A DNA stretch of 35,495 nt from assembly GCF_000576635.1 (NCBI RefSeq), contig NZ_AVFL01000049.1:1-35495 (forward strand), read 5' to 3'. This stretch comes from Skermanella stibiiresistens SB22. GTDB lineage: Bacteria > Pseudomonadota > Alphaproteobacteria > Azospirillales > Azospirillaceae. Position numbers and translations under genes: made by a program. Of the stretch, positions 10,599-18,068 are shown piece by piece. The number at the start of each line of letters is the position of its first letter. Position 1 is the first letter of the stretch. The notes below the pieces were generated by a model that saw only the letters and a program-made list of their open reading frames with translations, ran no database searches and was not told the origin of the DNA.

Positions 10599-10885
10599 GA
10601 AGCGCGGTATCGGACTCGGAAACAGGTCGGCCGAAGGTCGTCAACCCTCCCGGCCACATCGAACCGGCCCGAACTTGACCGATCCGAAGGCAATTAGCCA
10701 GAGATGACTTTCTCCACAACCCAGCCTCCATCGTCGCGGGACGACGCGGCGCGAATGACGGAACTGGGTGAAGGCCGTCACAGCCAGGATGTGCCGCCGG
10801 ACGTAACATTTGATCATCGGTTAACCACCGCCGAGTACCATTGGCCCTCACGGCGGTCCCCATAAAGCATCACGCAGGTGCTCGC
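10599..10885. promoter_or_regulatory. Divergent intergenic region between msbA and the patatin gene
   Basis: These ~290 bp separate two divergently transcribed genes and must hold both promoters. A TTGACC -35-like hexamer occurs at 10675-10680 on the + strand, but no convincing -10 lies 16-18 bases away. AT-richer tracts (TAACATTTGAT and GGTTAACC near 10804-10827) sit closer to the patatin gene. AGGTG at 10876-10880 is its ribosome binding site. I could define neither promoter precisely. Confidence 0.35.
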
Positions 10886-11863
10886 ATGCCAGACGATACC
10901 AGCCTGATCCGCACCCGTCCCCGCATTGGTTTGGCCCTTGGCGCGGGTGTCGCGCGCGGCTGGGCGCATATCGGCGTCCTCCGGGCACTCCATCGGCTGG
11001 GCATCGAGCCGGATATCGTCACTGGCACCTCCGTCGGTGCGCTGGTCGGCGGAACATTTCTGGCGGGGCGCCTGGACGCGCTGGAGGAGTGGGCGCGCGG
11101 CCTGAGCCGCAGGAAGATCGTCAGCTATCTCGATCTTCGGGTCCGGAACGGCGGCCTGATCGGCGGCGGCCGCTTGATGGGCGAGATGAAGAAACACATG
11201 GGCGACCGGAGGATCGAGGATCTACCGATCCCCTTCGCCGCCATCGCCACCGATCTGGTGACCGGCCACGAGGTCTGGCTGAGGACCGGCGGATTGGCGG
11301 AGGCTCTGCGCGCCTCGTTCTCCCTGCCCGGCGTCTTCCCCCCGATGTGCATCGACCAGCGCTGGCTCGTGGATGGCGCGCTGGTCGATCCGGTGCCGGT
11401 GTCGGCGTGCCGGGCGCTCGGCGCCGAGATGGTGATCGCCGTCAACCTCAACGCCGACATCCTGGGCAAGGCGCGGAAGCCGGGTTCCAACATCGCGACC
11501 GCCGCCGGTTTCGACCTGCTCCAGGTGCTGGAGCAGACTCCCGCCACGCCGCAAGCCCCGCCGCCGTCGCGCCTGGATAGCCTGACCCGACGCATCTTCA
11601 CACGGGACTACGAGGGTCCCAGCGTGTTCGGCGTCATGGTGTCGTCCCTTGGCATCATCACCGACAGGATCGGCCGGGCGCGATTGGCCAGCGACCCGCC
11701 CGACGTGCAGATCTCGCCCAGGCTGGGTCATGTCGGCTTGCTGGAGTTCGACCGCGCGGCCGACGCCATCGAGGAAGGCGTGGCCGCTACCGAGCGGGCG
11801 ATCCCCGACTTGGCCGACGCGATCCGGGTGTTCAGCGCCAACCTTCGGGATACCGCCCGCTGA
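10886..11863 (+). CDS. Patatin-like phospholipase (RssA/NTE family)
   Basis: This 325-residue serine acyl hydrolase has a patatin fold. The oxyanion-hole stretch GLALGAGVARGWAHIGVL comes near the N-terminus, the nucleophile elbow GTSVGA carries Ser49, and the catalytic dyad Asp163 is in DGALVDPVPV. Such proteins cleave phospholipids or lysophospholipids at the membrane. I chose ATG 10886 over the upstream TTG 10841 because AGGTG (10876-10880) sits at good spacing and the oxyanion motif then falls at its usual distance. It has no signal peptide. The C-terminal ~100 residues are less conserved. It is divergent from msbA and convergent with the next lipoprotein gene, so it is probably monocistronic. 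Confidence 0.88.
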   Translation: MPDDTSLIRTRPRIGLALGAGVARGWAHIGVLRALHRLGIEPDIVTGTSVGALVGGTFLAGRLDALEEWARGLSRRKIVSYLDLRVRNGGLIGGGRLMGEMKKHMGDRRIEDLPIPFAAIATDLVTGHEVWLRTGGLAEALRASFSLPGVFPPMCIDQRWLVDGALVDPVPVSACRALGAEMVIAVNLNADILGKARKPGSNIATAAGFDLLQVLEQTPATPQAPPPSRLDSLTRRIFTRDYEGPSVFGVMVSSLGIITDRIGRARLASDPPDVQISPRLGHVGLLEFDRAADAIEEGVAATERAIPDLADAIRVFSANLRDTAR

Positions 11864-11870
11864 CGGTATC
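11849..11870 (+). terminator. Small hairpin spanning the patatin stop codon
   Basis: GATACCG (11849-11855) and CGGTATC (11864-11870) form a 7-bp stem whose 8-base loop contains the TGA stop. It lies between two convergent genes only 9 bp apart, where a bidirectional terminator would be expected. No T run follows on either strand, so the assignment is tentative. Confidence 0.35.
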
Positions 11871-11872
11871 AT

Positions 11873-12352
11873 TCAGCGCGGCGGGATCGCGCCGGCCGGC
11901 ACCTGGGCCACGCAGTTCTCCACGATCCTGTAGCACTGCCCCAGCGACGCGGACGCCCCGGCGGAACCCGTGTAGCTCAGCTGCTGGACGACGCCATTCC
12001 GCACCGTGAAGGTCGCCTCGCAACTGCTTGAATAGCCACCACCGCCTCCCCCGAACAGAGGGATGCCGATGCCGAAACCGACACCAGATCCGCCACTGCC
12101 CCCGCCGACGCCAAACGACGTGGTGGGGCCACCGCCGGAATATTCGGCGCTGGCATAGGTCATGAACTCGCTATCGCCAACCTGGGCGGTCCGCTGCGGG
12201 ACGCCGGCGCAGGACAGCAGGGTCTCCTTGGGCATCCCGACAAGGGTCTGGCGGGCATCCGCGGCCTTATCGGCGTTGGGATTGGCGCAGGCGGCCAGCA
12301 GTGTCGCGGCCCCCGCGATCATCAGCACGGTCCTGAACGACATCGGTCCCAT
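11873..12352 (-). CDS. Glycine-rich outer-membrane-type lipoprotein, function unknown
   Basis: The 159-residue product has a lipoprotein signal with lipobox LLAAC, the acylated residue being Cys22 from the start at 12352. A conserved-looking domain follows: LVGMPKETLLSCAGVPQR, reminiscent of SmpA/OmlA-type small lipoproteins. It is then split by a very Gly/Ser-rich stretch (about residues 73-107) and ends with CEATFTVRNGVVQQLSY and two further Cys. I chose ATG 12352 because GGGAG and GAGGTG lie just upstream; an in-frame ATG 9 bases further in is also possible. The protein should be anchored in the envelope. I do not recognise a specific function. Confidence 0.72.
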   Translation of the reverse strand: MGPMSFRTVLMIAGAATLLAACANPNADKAADARQTLVGMPKETLLSCAGVPQRTAQVGDSEFMTYASAEYSGGGPTTSFGVGGGSGGSGVGFGIGIPLFGGGGGGYSSSCEATFTVRNGVVQQLSYTGSAGASASLGQCYRIVENCVAQVPAGAIPPR

Positions 12353-12486
12353 CACCTCACGCTCCCTTCGCGAATTCAACGTCTTGACTGGAGATAGAAC
12401 AGCGCCGCGTGTCCACTGGTTCACTCATCACGACTTGATCCTGGCCGCGCATGGTTCAAGCTTCATCGGGTCGCATGCGTCAAACC

Positions 12487-12494
12487 GGGAGAAG
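12487..12494 (+). promoter_or_regulatory. Ribosome binding site deciding a TTG start
   Basis: GGGAGAAG lies 5 bases before TTG 12500. It supports starting the metallo-beta-lactamase-fold gene there, which is the only nearby start that keeps the complete signal peptide. Confidence 0.6.
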
Positions 12495-12499
12495 CCGCT

Positions 12500-13312
12500 T
12501 TGATCCAGATCCTGAAAGACCTCCACCACCTGATCACCGGCGCCGTCGCCGCCATGGCCATGATGGCCGTGGCTCCAAGCGCGCTAGCCATTTGCCTGCC
12601 GGTCGCGTCGAACCCCGCCGGCCCGATCCGGCTCGCCGGCTTCACCACCATCGCGGCCCCGGCGGACGGATCGCTCCGGCTCACCTTCCTCGGCCATTCC
12701 ACCTTCTTGATCGAAAGCCCGGAGGATGTCGCGGCGGTGACCGATTACAACGGCTATATCCGGCCGGAACGGGTTCCCGACATCGCGACCATGAACAACG
12801 CGCACTCGACCCACTACACCGACAGCCCCGATCCCGGCATCGGCCACGTGCTGAGGGGTTGGGCGGAAGGAAGCGGCATGGCGATCCACGATGTCACGGT
12901 CCGGGACATGCGGGTGCGGAACGTGCCGACCAACCTTCGCGACATGGGCGGCACGCGGATGAACGGAAACTCCATCTTCGTGTTCGAGGCGGGAGGTCTC
13001 TGCGTCGCCCATCTTGGCCACCTGCACCATACCCTGACCGATCAGCATTTGGCCGAACTTGGCGTCATCGACGTGCTGCTCGTGCCGGTCGACGGCGCCT
13101 ACACCATGGCTCAGGATTATATGGTCGAGGTGATAGACCAGATCAGGCCACCGGTCGTGATCCCGATGCACTACTTCGGAGCCAGTACCTTGAACGGTTT
13201 TCTTCAGCGGATGGATAAGCGTTACGAGGTGAGGATGGCGGACAGCGCCACCGTGACGCTGTCCCGACAGAACTTGCCTTACCAGCAGATCCTCGTGCTT
13301 CCCGGCGGCTGA
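12500..13312 (+). CDS. Exported metallo-beta-lactamase-fold hydrolase
   Basis: This 270-residue protein has a signal peptide (hydrophobic core ~12-28, cleavage probably after SALA). The mature part has a metallo-beta-lactamase fold of the UlaG/Lactamase_B_2 kind: LTFLGHSTFLIE, then NNAHSTHYTD, then VAHLGHLHH, and finally IPMHYF with the last His. The first metal motif is not the textbook HxHxDH but AHSTHYTD, so metal binding must differ or use His only. Translation uses TTG with a GGGAGAAG site 5 bases upstream. It is divergent from the lipoprotein gene and convergent with the PRC-barrel gene. The substrate is unknown; the periplasmic location is inferred from the signal peptide. Confidence 0.78.
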   Translation: MIQILKDLHHLITGAVAAMAMMAVAPSALAICLPVASNPAGPIRLAGFTTIAAPADGSLRLTFLGHSTFLIESPEDVAAVTDYNGYIRPERVPDIATMNNAHSTHYTDSPDPGIGHVLRGWAEGSGMAIHDVTVRDMRVRNVPTNLRDMGGTRMNGNSIFVFEAGGLCVAHLGHLHHTLTDQHLAELGVIDVLLVPVDGAYTMAQDYMVEVIDQIRPPVVIPMHYFGASTLNGFLQRMDKRYEVRMADSATVTLSRQNLPYQQILVLPGG

Positions 13313-13317
13313 GGACG

Positions 13318-14289
13318 CTAGCGCGCGAAGCGCATCTCGACACGGCCGCTCCAGGCGGGATCGGCCATGTCGGGCCAGTCGTTCTTGTCGAAACCTTCCA
13401 GCCGCTCGAGCCGATCGCGATCCGCATCCAGCACGAACCGCTTTTCCGCCTCGTTCAGGCGGAGCGCGCGCCAAGGAAGGGCGAACAGCTTCCCGCCGAA
13501 GCCCAAGGTTCCGCCGAACGACATGACGGCGTAGACCACCCGCCCGTCGGTTAGATCGACCATGGTCGCCTCGATCGTCCCCAACTCCTCGCCCAGGGGA
13601 TTGCGGACGCCATCGCCGGCGAGCGATCCCGCCGACATGACACGTCGGTGCAGAATATCGCCGTCACGGCCCATCCAGAAGTGGTGGACCCTGCCGCTCC
13701 AGCACAGGTCGGCCATGTCGGGCCAGTTGTCCTTGTCGAAGCCAGGTGCCTCCTTGAGGCGCGCCTTGTCCATGTCGATGGTCACTTGCCGCTTCCGCTC
13801 GTCGACGCGAAGCGCCTGCCACGGCAGCGCGAACAGCTTTTCGCCCATTCCCAGGATGCCGCCGAACGACAGCACCGCGTAGGCGACGCGTCCGGTCGGA
13901 ACATCGATCATGATGTCCTCGATCCGTCCCAGCGGCTGGTTTTCCAAGTTGCGGACATCATCGCCAATCAGCGACTGGGCCGACAGCACGCCTCTCCGGC
14001 GCCATCCCTTGGCATCGGCCACGAAGCGGTCCGGCTGGGGCGTGGTCGAGGCGACCGACACCGCCAGCCACGCCACACCCAGCGCGATCAGCGCCGCCGG
14101 GATGGGATTGTCGCGGATCGCGTCGGCCAGCCGGTGACCGCCGCGCGACCGCAGCGCGCCGGTGATCTCATCCAGCAACTCCCGGGGTGCCACCTTGCTT
14201 TCCAGCTGCGACAGCGTCCGCGCCAGATTGGCTTGGGTCTCGCCGATCTCGCGCTGGATCTCCGACGCGGAGCGGCCATACCCGGTCAC
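13318..14289 (-). CDS. DUF3618 and tandem PRC-barrel membrane protein
   Basis: The 323-residue protein starts with a DUF3618-type helix (EIQREIGETQANLARTLSQL, ~9-28), followed by a membrane segment around 63-80 (PIPAALIALGVAWLAVSVAS). Two PRC-barrel modules follow (~100-200 and ~215-320). Each contains GxxLGxIExxMxDxxxGRVxYAVxSFGG and KLFALPW, and each ends in GFDKxxWPDMAD-WSGRV. PRC barrels bind RNA, proteins or small ligands. DUF3618 proteins are often encoded beside holin-like membrane proteins in stress-associated envelope clusters, as here: the ATG overlaps the upstream holin-like stop (ATGA, 14286-14289). The exact function is unknown. Confidence 0.85.
   Translation of the reverse strand: MTGYGRSASEIQREIGETQANLARTLSQLESKVAPRELLDEITGALRSRGGHRLADAIRDNPIPAALIALGVAWLAVSVASTTPQPDRFVADAKGWRRRGVLSAQSLIGDDVRNLENQPLGRIEDIMIDVPTGRVAYAVLSFGGILGMGEKLFALPWQALRVDERKRQVTIDMDKARLKEAPGFDKDNWPDMADLCWSGRVHHFWMGRDGDILHRRVMSAGSLAGDGVRNPLGEELGTIEATMVDLTDGRVVYAVMSFGGTLGFGGKLFALPWRALRLNEAEKRFVLDADRDRLERLEGFDKNDWPDMADPAWSGRVEMRFAR
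13361..13727. repeat. Direct repeat marking the PRC module duplication
   Basis: An identical 19-base segment occurs at 13361-13379 and 13709-13727, 348 bases apart. Flanking sequence is similar in both copies (GTCGAA continuing into the same codons). Both copies encode the WPDMAD region at the end of each PRC module, so this is the DNA trace of an internal gene duplication rather than a mobile repeat. Confidence 0.7.
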
Positions 14290-14681
14290 GACGCGCGGCT
14301 CCGGACCAGACCAGCGTCCCCCTTCAGGGTTTCCATCGTCCGCTCAGGCTTCAGGTTCAGGTTCCTCATGTTGCTGACGCCCTTCAGCAACATGATGACA
14401 CCGACCAGTAGAACAGCGCCGCCGACGATCAGGGCCGCCATCCATGGCACCACCACCTTTTCCAAGCCATATGTCGCCGCCAGCATCAGGAACAGGATAC
14501 CGACGAACAGCACGGCGCCACCCACGACCAGCGCCACGCCGCCGCGGGTGATCTGCCCGACTTTCTGTCCAGCCTCGACGCGAGCCAATTCGATCTCGCG
14601 TTTGACCAGGAGGGTAGCCTCCTGGCGCAGGTTGGCGAAGAGACCGCTCAAGGGCAAATCAACCGTCCTGTTTTCTTGCAT
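14286..14681 (-). CDS. Phage-holin-like (DUF1469) inner membrane protein
   Basis: This 131-residue protein of the Phage_holin_3_6/DUF1469 type begins with MQENRTVDLPLSGLFANLRQ. An amphipathic helix rich in Lys/Glu/Arg (LLVKREIELARVEAGQKVGQ) follows, then two hydrophobic helices (about 49-70 and 80-100), and a charged C-terminus. Despite the name, chromosomal members are not phage lysis proteins; they sit with YqjD/DUF3618-like genes in envelope or ribosome-associated stress clusters. I chose ATG 14681 because GGGAGTGGAGA precedes it closely. The stop overlaps the start of the PRC-barrel gene, so the two are likely co-translated. Confidence 0.83.
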   Translation of the reverse strand: MQENRTVDLPLSGLFANLRQEATLLVKREIELARVEAGQKVGQITRGGVALVVGGAVLFVGILFLMLAATYGLEKVVVPWMAALIVGGAVLLVGVIMLLKGVSNMRNLNLKPERTMETLKGDAGLVRSRAS

Positions 14682-14775
14682 TCTCCACTCCCGCTGACAG
14701 TCGCGCGCCCCGAAGGTCGGAGACGACACCACGAACAGTCGCACAACCACCGAGACGCGCCGGAGTTCCCGAAAA

Positions 14776-15498
14776 TTACGGAGATCCGGGCTTCGGCCCG
14801 TGTGAACCCGCGTGTTCATAACCAGCCGCCGCGGCTTGCTCGTCGCCGCAAAAGCGGCGCTCGCCCGTTGCCGGTTCGGCCGACACCTCGCCATAGCCGG
14901 GATCGGTCGGCACGATGTAGACCTTGACACCATCCTGGACGAACGCCTTGACAGGGCAATGCGCCGGGGCTTGCCTTTCGGCGTCCAGGCGCTCCCCGGC
15001 GCGCCATCGTTCCGGTGACACGAAGTCGCCGCGCCATATGCCCAGCCGGCTATCCTTCGCCACCCTCTGCGCCTCGGAGTATTCGGGTGACGCTCCGGGT
15101 TTCGCGACGGCCATCCCTTGCTGGACGAGCAGCAGAGCCAAATTGCCAGCCCTGCCGACGCACTGGACCTCGCCGCCGCCTTGGTCACGCGACGGTGGGT
15201 TGCACGACACCGGCATGAACCCGAGCATCTTGCGGAGCGCGAAGGCGGCCTCGTGGCCGCACTCGTACAAGGTCGACTTGTTCAAGCATCGTTGACCCAG
15301 TTCGGGCGCGTCGATACCACCCAACTGATGGACGATACCCGACACCTCGACAGTATCGCCGTCGATAACATGGACCGGCGGTTCGCCGCTGCCGCTGGCC
15401 GGGTCGGCGGCCAAAGCGCCGCCATGCCCCAGGGCCAGCATCCAGGCCACGGCCAGCACCCAAGCGGGTTTGGAAGATCGGATCCTCAGTGACCTCAT
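14776..15498 (-). CDS. Secreted thermonuclease-fold (SNase-like) protein, probably lacking catalytic arginines
   Basis: This 240-residue protein with a signal peptide (AWVLAVAWMLALGHGGALAA) has a TNase-like domain recognised by VHVIDGDTVEVSG and LGGIDAPELGQRC. It also has several Cys that could form disulfides in the periplasm. In active staphylococcal-type nucleases an Arg precedes the GIDAPE strand and another lies in a DRYGR motif. Here the first position is Gln (HQLGGIDAPE) and the second region reads GGGEVQC, so both appear absent, while the DGDT and DAPE acids remain. The ~80 C-terminal residues are family-poor. ATG 15498 has GGAGGG upstream; GTG 15519 is an alternative. Nuclease activity is doubtful. 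Confidence 0.75.
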   Translation of the reverse strand: MRSLRIRSSKPAWVLAVAWMLALGHGGALAADPASGSGEPPVHVIDGDTVEVSGIVHQLGGIDAPELGQRCLNKSTLYECGHEAAFALRKMLGFMPVSCNPPSRDQGGGEVQCVGRAGNLALLLVQQGMAVAKPGASPEYSEAQRVAKDSRLGIWRGDFVSPERWRAGERLDAERQAPAHCPVKAFVQDGVKVYIVPTDPGYGEVSAEPATGERRFCGDEQAAAAGYEHAGSHGPKPGSP

Positions 15499-15584
15499 GG
15501 CAAGCGAACCCTCCGCCACCCGTCAGGGCGCCACCGCGTTGGTTGCGCCGACCCATGACGGAGGGTAGCGATCATAACCGAGTC

Positions 15585-16388
15585 TCAAGCACCACGGGGC
15601 GGAATCGAGCCGTTCTCGTCCGAAATCGTGATCTCGACGCGCCGGTTCTGCTGGCGCCCACCGCTCGTGTTGTTGCTGGCGACGGGAAGTGCCGGCCCAA
15701 GACCCCGTGTCACGATGCGCTGCGGGTTGATCCCCTGCGAAACCAGGGCCTGACGAACGGACTCCGCCCGGCGCTCGGACAGGGTCTGGTTCAGTTCAAC
15801 GCTACCGGTGCTGTCCGTAAAACCCGTGATCTCGACCGACCGGTTCGGGTTCTGGCGCATGAACGCCGCCAACTGGGTAACGGTGCGGTCCGCCGCCGGG
15901 CGCAGTTCGGCGCGCCCGACCTCGAACAGAACGTCACCCAGCGTCAGCACCATGCCGCGGTCGGTCTGCTTGGCCTGAAGCTCGGCCAGCTGCCGTTGCA
16001 GGCTCTGGACCTGACCCGAGCGGGCGTTGAGCATCACCTGGTCGCGGCTCTGGTTGGCCTGGGTGATCTGCTGCTCCGCGTCGCGCAGGGCGGCGGTCTG
16101 GGCGGCGATGTCGGCGCGGCGGGCCGCCAGATAGGCTTCGTGGTCGACCGCGGCGACATCCTCGCCTGCCGCCTGGGCGGCCTGGGCATCGCGAAGCTGC
16201 TGCTCGGCGCGCTGGAGTTCGAGCGCCGCGGTGCTCACGACCTTGGGATCGTTGCGGACGCTGTCGTAGGCGGAGGCCGCCCGGCTGACGGTCGGCGTCT
16301 CGGTCGGGGAATTGGCGCAGGCGGCCAGCAACGCGCAGGCGGAGGCGCCCAGCGCCAGACGGCGCAGGATGGTCATGTGCTTGTTCAT
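15585..16388 (-). CDS. OmpA-family lipoprotein with DUF4398 N-terminal region
   Basis: This 267-residue envelope lipoprotein has lipobox LLAAC with Cys24 as the acylation site. Residues ~35-130 are a DUF4398-like, Ala/Gln-rich helical region (ELQRAEQQLRDAQAAQAAGE), likely coiled coil. From ~145 to 262 there is an OmpA C-terminal peptidoglycan-binding domain with the FTDSTGSVELNQTLSERRAE core and the RRVEI terminus. It would tether the outer membrane to peptidoglycan. GAGGGAGA upstream supports ATG 16388. It lies 14 bp after a second, small DUF4398 lipoprotein gene, so the two are probably co-expressed and may interact through their helical regions. Confidence 0.88.
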   Translation of the reverse strand: MNKHMTILRRLALGASACALLAACANSPTETPTVSRAASAYDSVRNDPKVVSTAALELQRAEQQLRDAQAAQAAGEDVAAVDHEAYLAARRADIAAQTAALRDAEQQITQANQSRDQVMLNARSGQVQSLQRQLAELQAKQTDRGMVLTLGDVLFEVGRAELRPAADRTVTQLAAFMRQNPNRSVEITGFTDSTGSVELNQTLSERRAESVRQALVSQGINPQRIVTRGLGPALPVASNNTSGGRQQNRRVEITISDENGSIPPRGA

Positions 16389-16402
16389 TTCCAGCGTCTC
16401 CC

Positions 16403-16801
16403 TCAACTCGTCGGCCGATTCATGGGACCGGCGTTCAACTCGCGGCGCAGCGTGTCGATGCTGGACTGCACGGCGGCAACGGCTTCCTTGGTGGTCGCGG
16501 TACGCGCCTTCAGTTCGGCGAGACGGGCGTCGACCTCGGCCTCCTCGGCCAGTCGGAGCGCCTTCTCGTTGTTCTCGTCCTGCATCTCGCGGCGGGCGCC
16601 TTCCAGCTTGTCGCGCGCCATGTTGAGTTCCACGGGTGAATGCTGGACGGCACCAGCTTCCTCGGCGTTGCGGATGATGTTGTCCGACAGCGTCACTTGT
16701 TCCGTCGGCGCCGGGACGTTGCCGGCGCAGGCGCTCAGCGCCAGGGCGCCGGCGACCAGGCAAATCCCGCCCAGGCTCCGGGTTTTTGACGGTATTGGCA
16801 T
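16403..16801 (-). CDS. Small DUF4398 lipoprotein
   Basis: This 132-residue protein has a lipoprotein signal peptide (lipobox ALSAC, Cys25). Its DUF4398-type helical domain includes SPVELNMARDKLEGARREMQ and KALRLAEEAEVDARLAELKA, giving a charged coiled-coil of ~85 residues. It has no OmpA domain of its own. It is encoded immediately upstream of the OmpA/DUF4398 lipoprotein in the same operon and shares its helical module, so an envelope partner role is likely. No enzymatic motif is visible. Confidence 0.82.
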   Translation of the reverse strand: MPIPSKTRSLGGICLVAGALALSACAGNVPAPTEQVTLSDNIIRNAEEAGAVQHSPVELNMARDKLEGARREMQDENNEKALRLAEEAEVDARLAELKARTATTKEAVAAVQSSIDTLRRELNAGPMNRPTS

Positions 16802-17018
16802 GACAACACACTCTCGTCGGCTGTTGAACTTCGCGGGTCACGCCCGCACCGCTCTACAACCAGCAAGAACCATGGTTGTTCCATCGCAAGGTTTAAGGGA
16901 ACTCGGATGGGTATGGACTGACCGGACATATCGCCAAGCCGGCGTGCCAGTGTCATCCTCTCGACGTAAACCAAAGAGTGCAGCCATCCAATCAGCTGCC
17001 AAACCGGGAGGAAACATC

Positions 17019-18044
17019 ATGGAAATCGCGAGAAGAGCGCTCTTTAAAACGGCCGCCGCGGGCGCCGCGACGCTGGCCGCCGGTCCAGCCCTGGCCCGCG
17101 ACTGGGGCGATCCGCAGCCCGTGCGTTATCCCGATGACGCGATCGAGGTCGTGGACAAGAGTTTCGCCAACTACCGCGTCGGTAACGCCAACGTGGAGCG
17201 TCTGGCGACGGGGCTGCGCTGGGCCGAGGGACCAGTTTATTTCCGGGACGGCGGCTATCTCGTCTGGAGCGACATCCCCAACAACCGGCTGATGCGGTGG
17301 ACCGAGGAGAGCGGCGCGGTCAGCGTCTTCCGTGCCAATTCCAATTACACCAACGGCAACACCCGCGACCGCCAAGGCCGGTTGATCAGCTGCGAACATG
17401 GCGGCCGGCGCGTCACCCGGACCGAATACGACGGGAGCATCACCGTCCTGATCGACAGCTTCGAGGGCAAGCGGCTGAACGCTCCAAACGACGCGGTGGT
17501 GCATTCCGACGGTGGCATCTGGTTCACCGATCCCGGCTACGGCATCCTCAGCGACTACGAGGGCGGCAAGGCCCAGTTCGAGCTGCCGACCAACGTCTAC
17601 CGGATCGACCCCGGCACGGGACGCGCCACCGTCGTCGCCGGGGATTTCCGCCGACCCAACGGGCTCTGCTTCTCCCCGGACCAGTCGAAGCTCTACATCG
17701 CCGACACCGGCGAGGACGTGCCAAAGCAAATCCGCGTGTTCGATGTGGTGGATGGCAAGAGCCTGACCAATGGCCGCGTTTTCGCCGACATGGCGCCGGG
17801 CTTGGCGGATGGCATGCGCACCGACATCGACGGCAACGTCTGGGCCGCGGCCGGCTGGGCTGGCGAAGGCTTCGACGGGGTCCATGTCTTCTCGCCCGAA
17901 GGCAAGATCATCGGCAAGATCCACCTGCCGGAGATCTGCTCGAACGTCTGCTTCGGCGGCCCCCGGAGGGACCGCCTGTTCATGACCGGCAGCACGTCGC
18001 TCTACGCGGTCTACGTCAACACCAAGGGCGCCCTGCTGCCCTGA
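17019..18044 (+). CDS. SMP-30/gluconolactonase family protein with Tat-like signal
   Basis: This 341-residue six-bladed beta-propeller belongs to the SMP-30/gluconolactonase/LRE family, which hydrolyses sugar lactones using one bound divalent metal. Metal-ligand regions are present: Glu in LRWAEGPVYF, Asn in NAPNDAVV, Asn in RRPNGLCFS and Asp in LADGMRTDIDGNVW. The N-terminus ARRALFKTAAAGAATLAAGPALA resembles a twin-arginine signal (RRxxFK), so the enzyme is probably exported folded. GGGAGGAAA just upstream fixes ATG 17019. The neighbours do not indicate a specific sugar pathway. The gene stands alone on the + strand. Confidence 0.87.
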   Translation: MEIARRALFKTAAAGAATLAAGPALARDWGDPQPVRYPDDAIEVVDKSFANYRVGNANVERLATGLRWAEGPVYFRDGGYLVWSDIPNNRLMRWTEESGAVSVFRANSNYTNGNTRDRQGRLISCEHGGRRVTRTEYDGSITVLIDSFEGKRLNAPNDAVVHSDGGIWFTDPGYGILSDYEGGKAQFELPTNVYRIDPGTGRATVVAGDFRRPNGLCFSPDQSKLYIADTGEDVPKQIRVFDVVDGKSLTNGRVFADMAPGLADGMRTDIDGNVWAAAGWAGEGFDGVHVFSPEGKIIGKIHLPEICSNVCFGGPRRDRLFMTGSTSLYAVYVNTKGALLP

Positions 18045-18068
18045 CGCCCTTCGGCCTGACTAACCTGA

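Noticed and set aside
10704-10865. A 53-residue open frame on the + strand between msbA and the patatin gene
   Set aside because: There is no good ribosome binding site, no recognisable motif and an unremarkable composition. It overlaps the expected promoter region of the patatin gene.
14286-14681. Prophage remnant suggested by the phage-holin-like family name
   Set aside because: Chromosomal DUF1469 proteins are common in bacteria without phage. No other phage gene is nearby and the gene is coupled to a PRC-barrel protein.
14787-14800. CGGGC-TTCG-GCCCG hairpin at the 3' end of the SNase-like gene
   Set aside because: The stem is only 5 bp, lies inside the coding sequence before the stop, and has no T run on the gene's strand, so it is not credible as a terminator.
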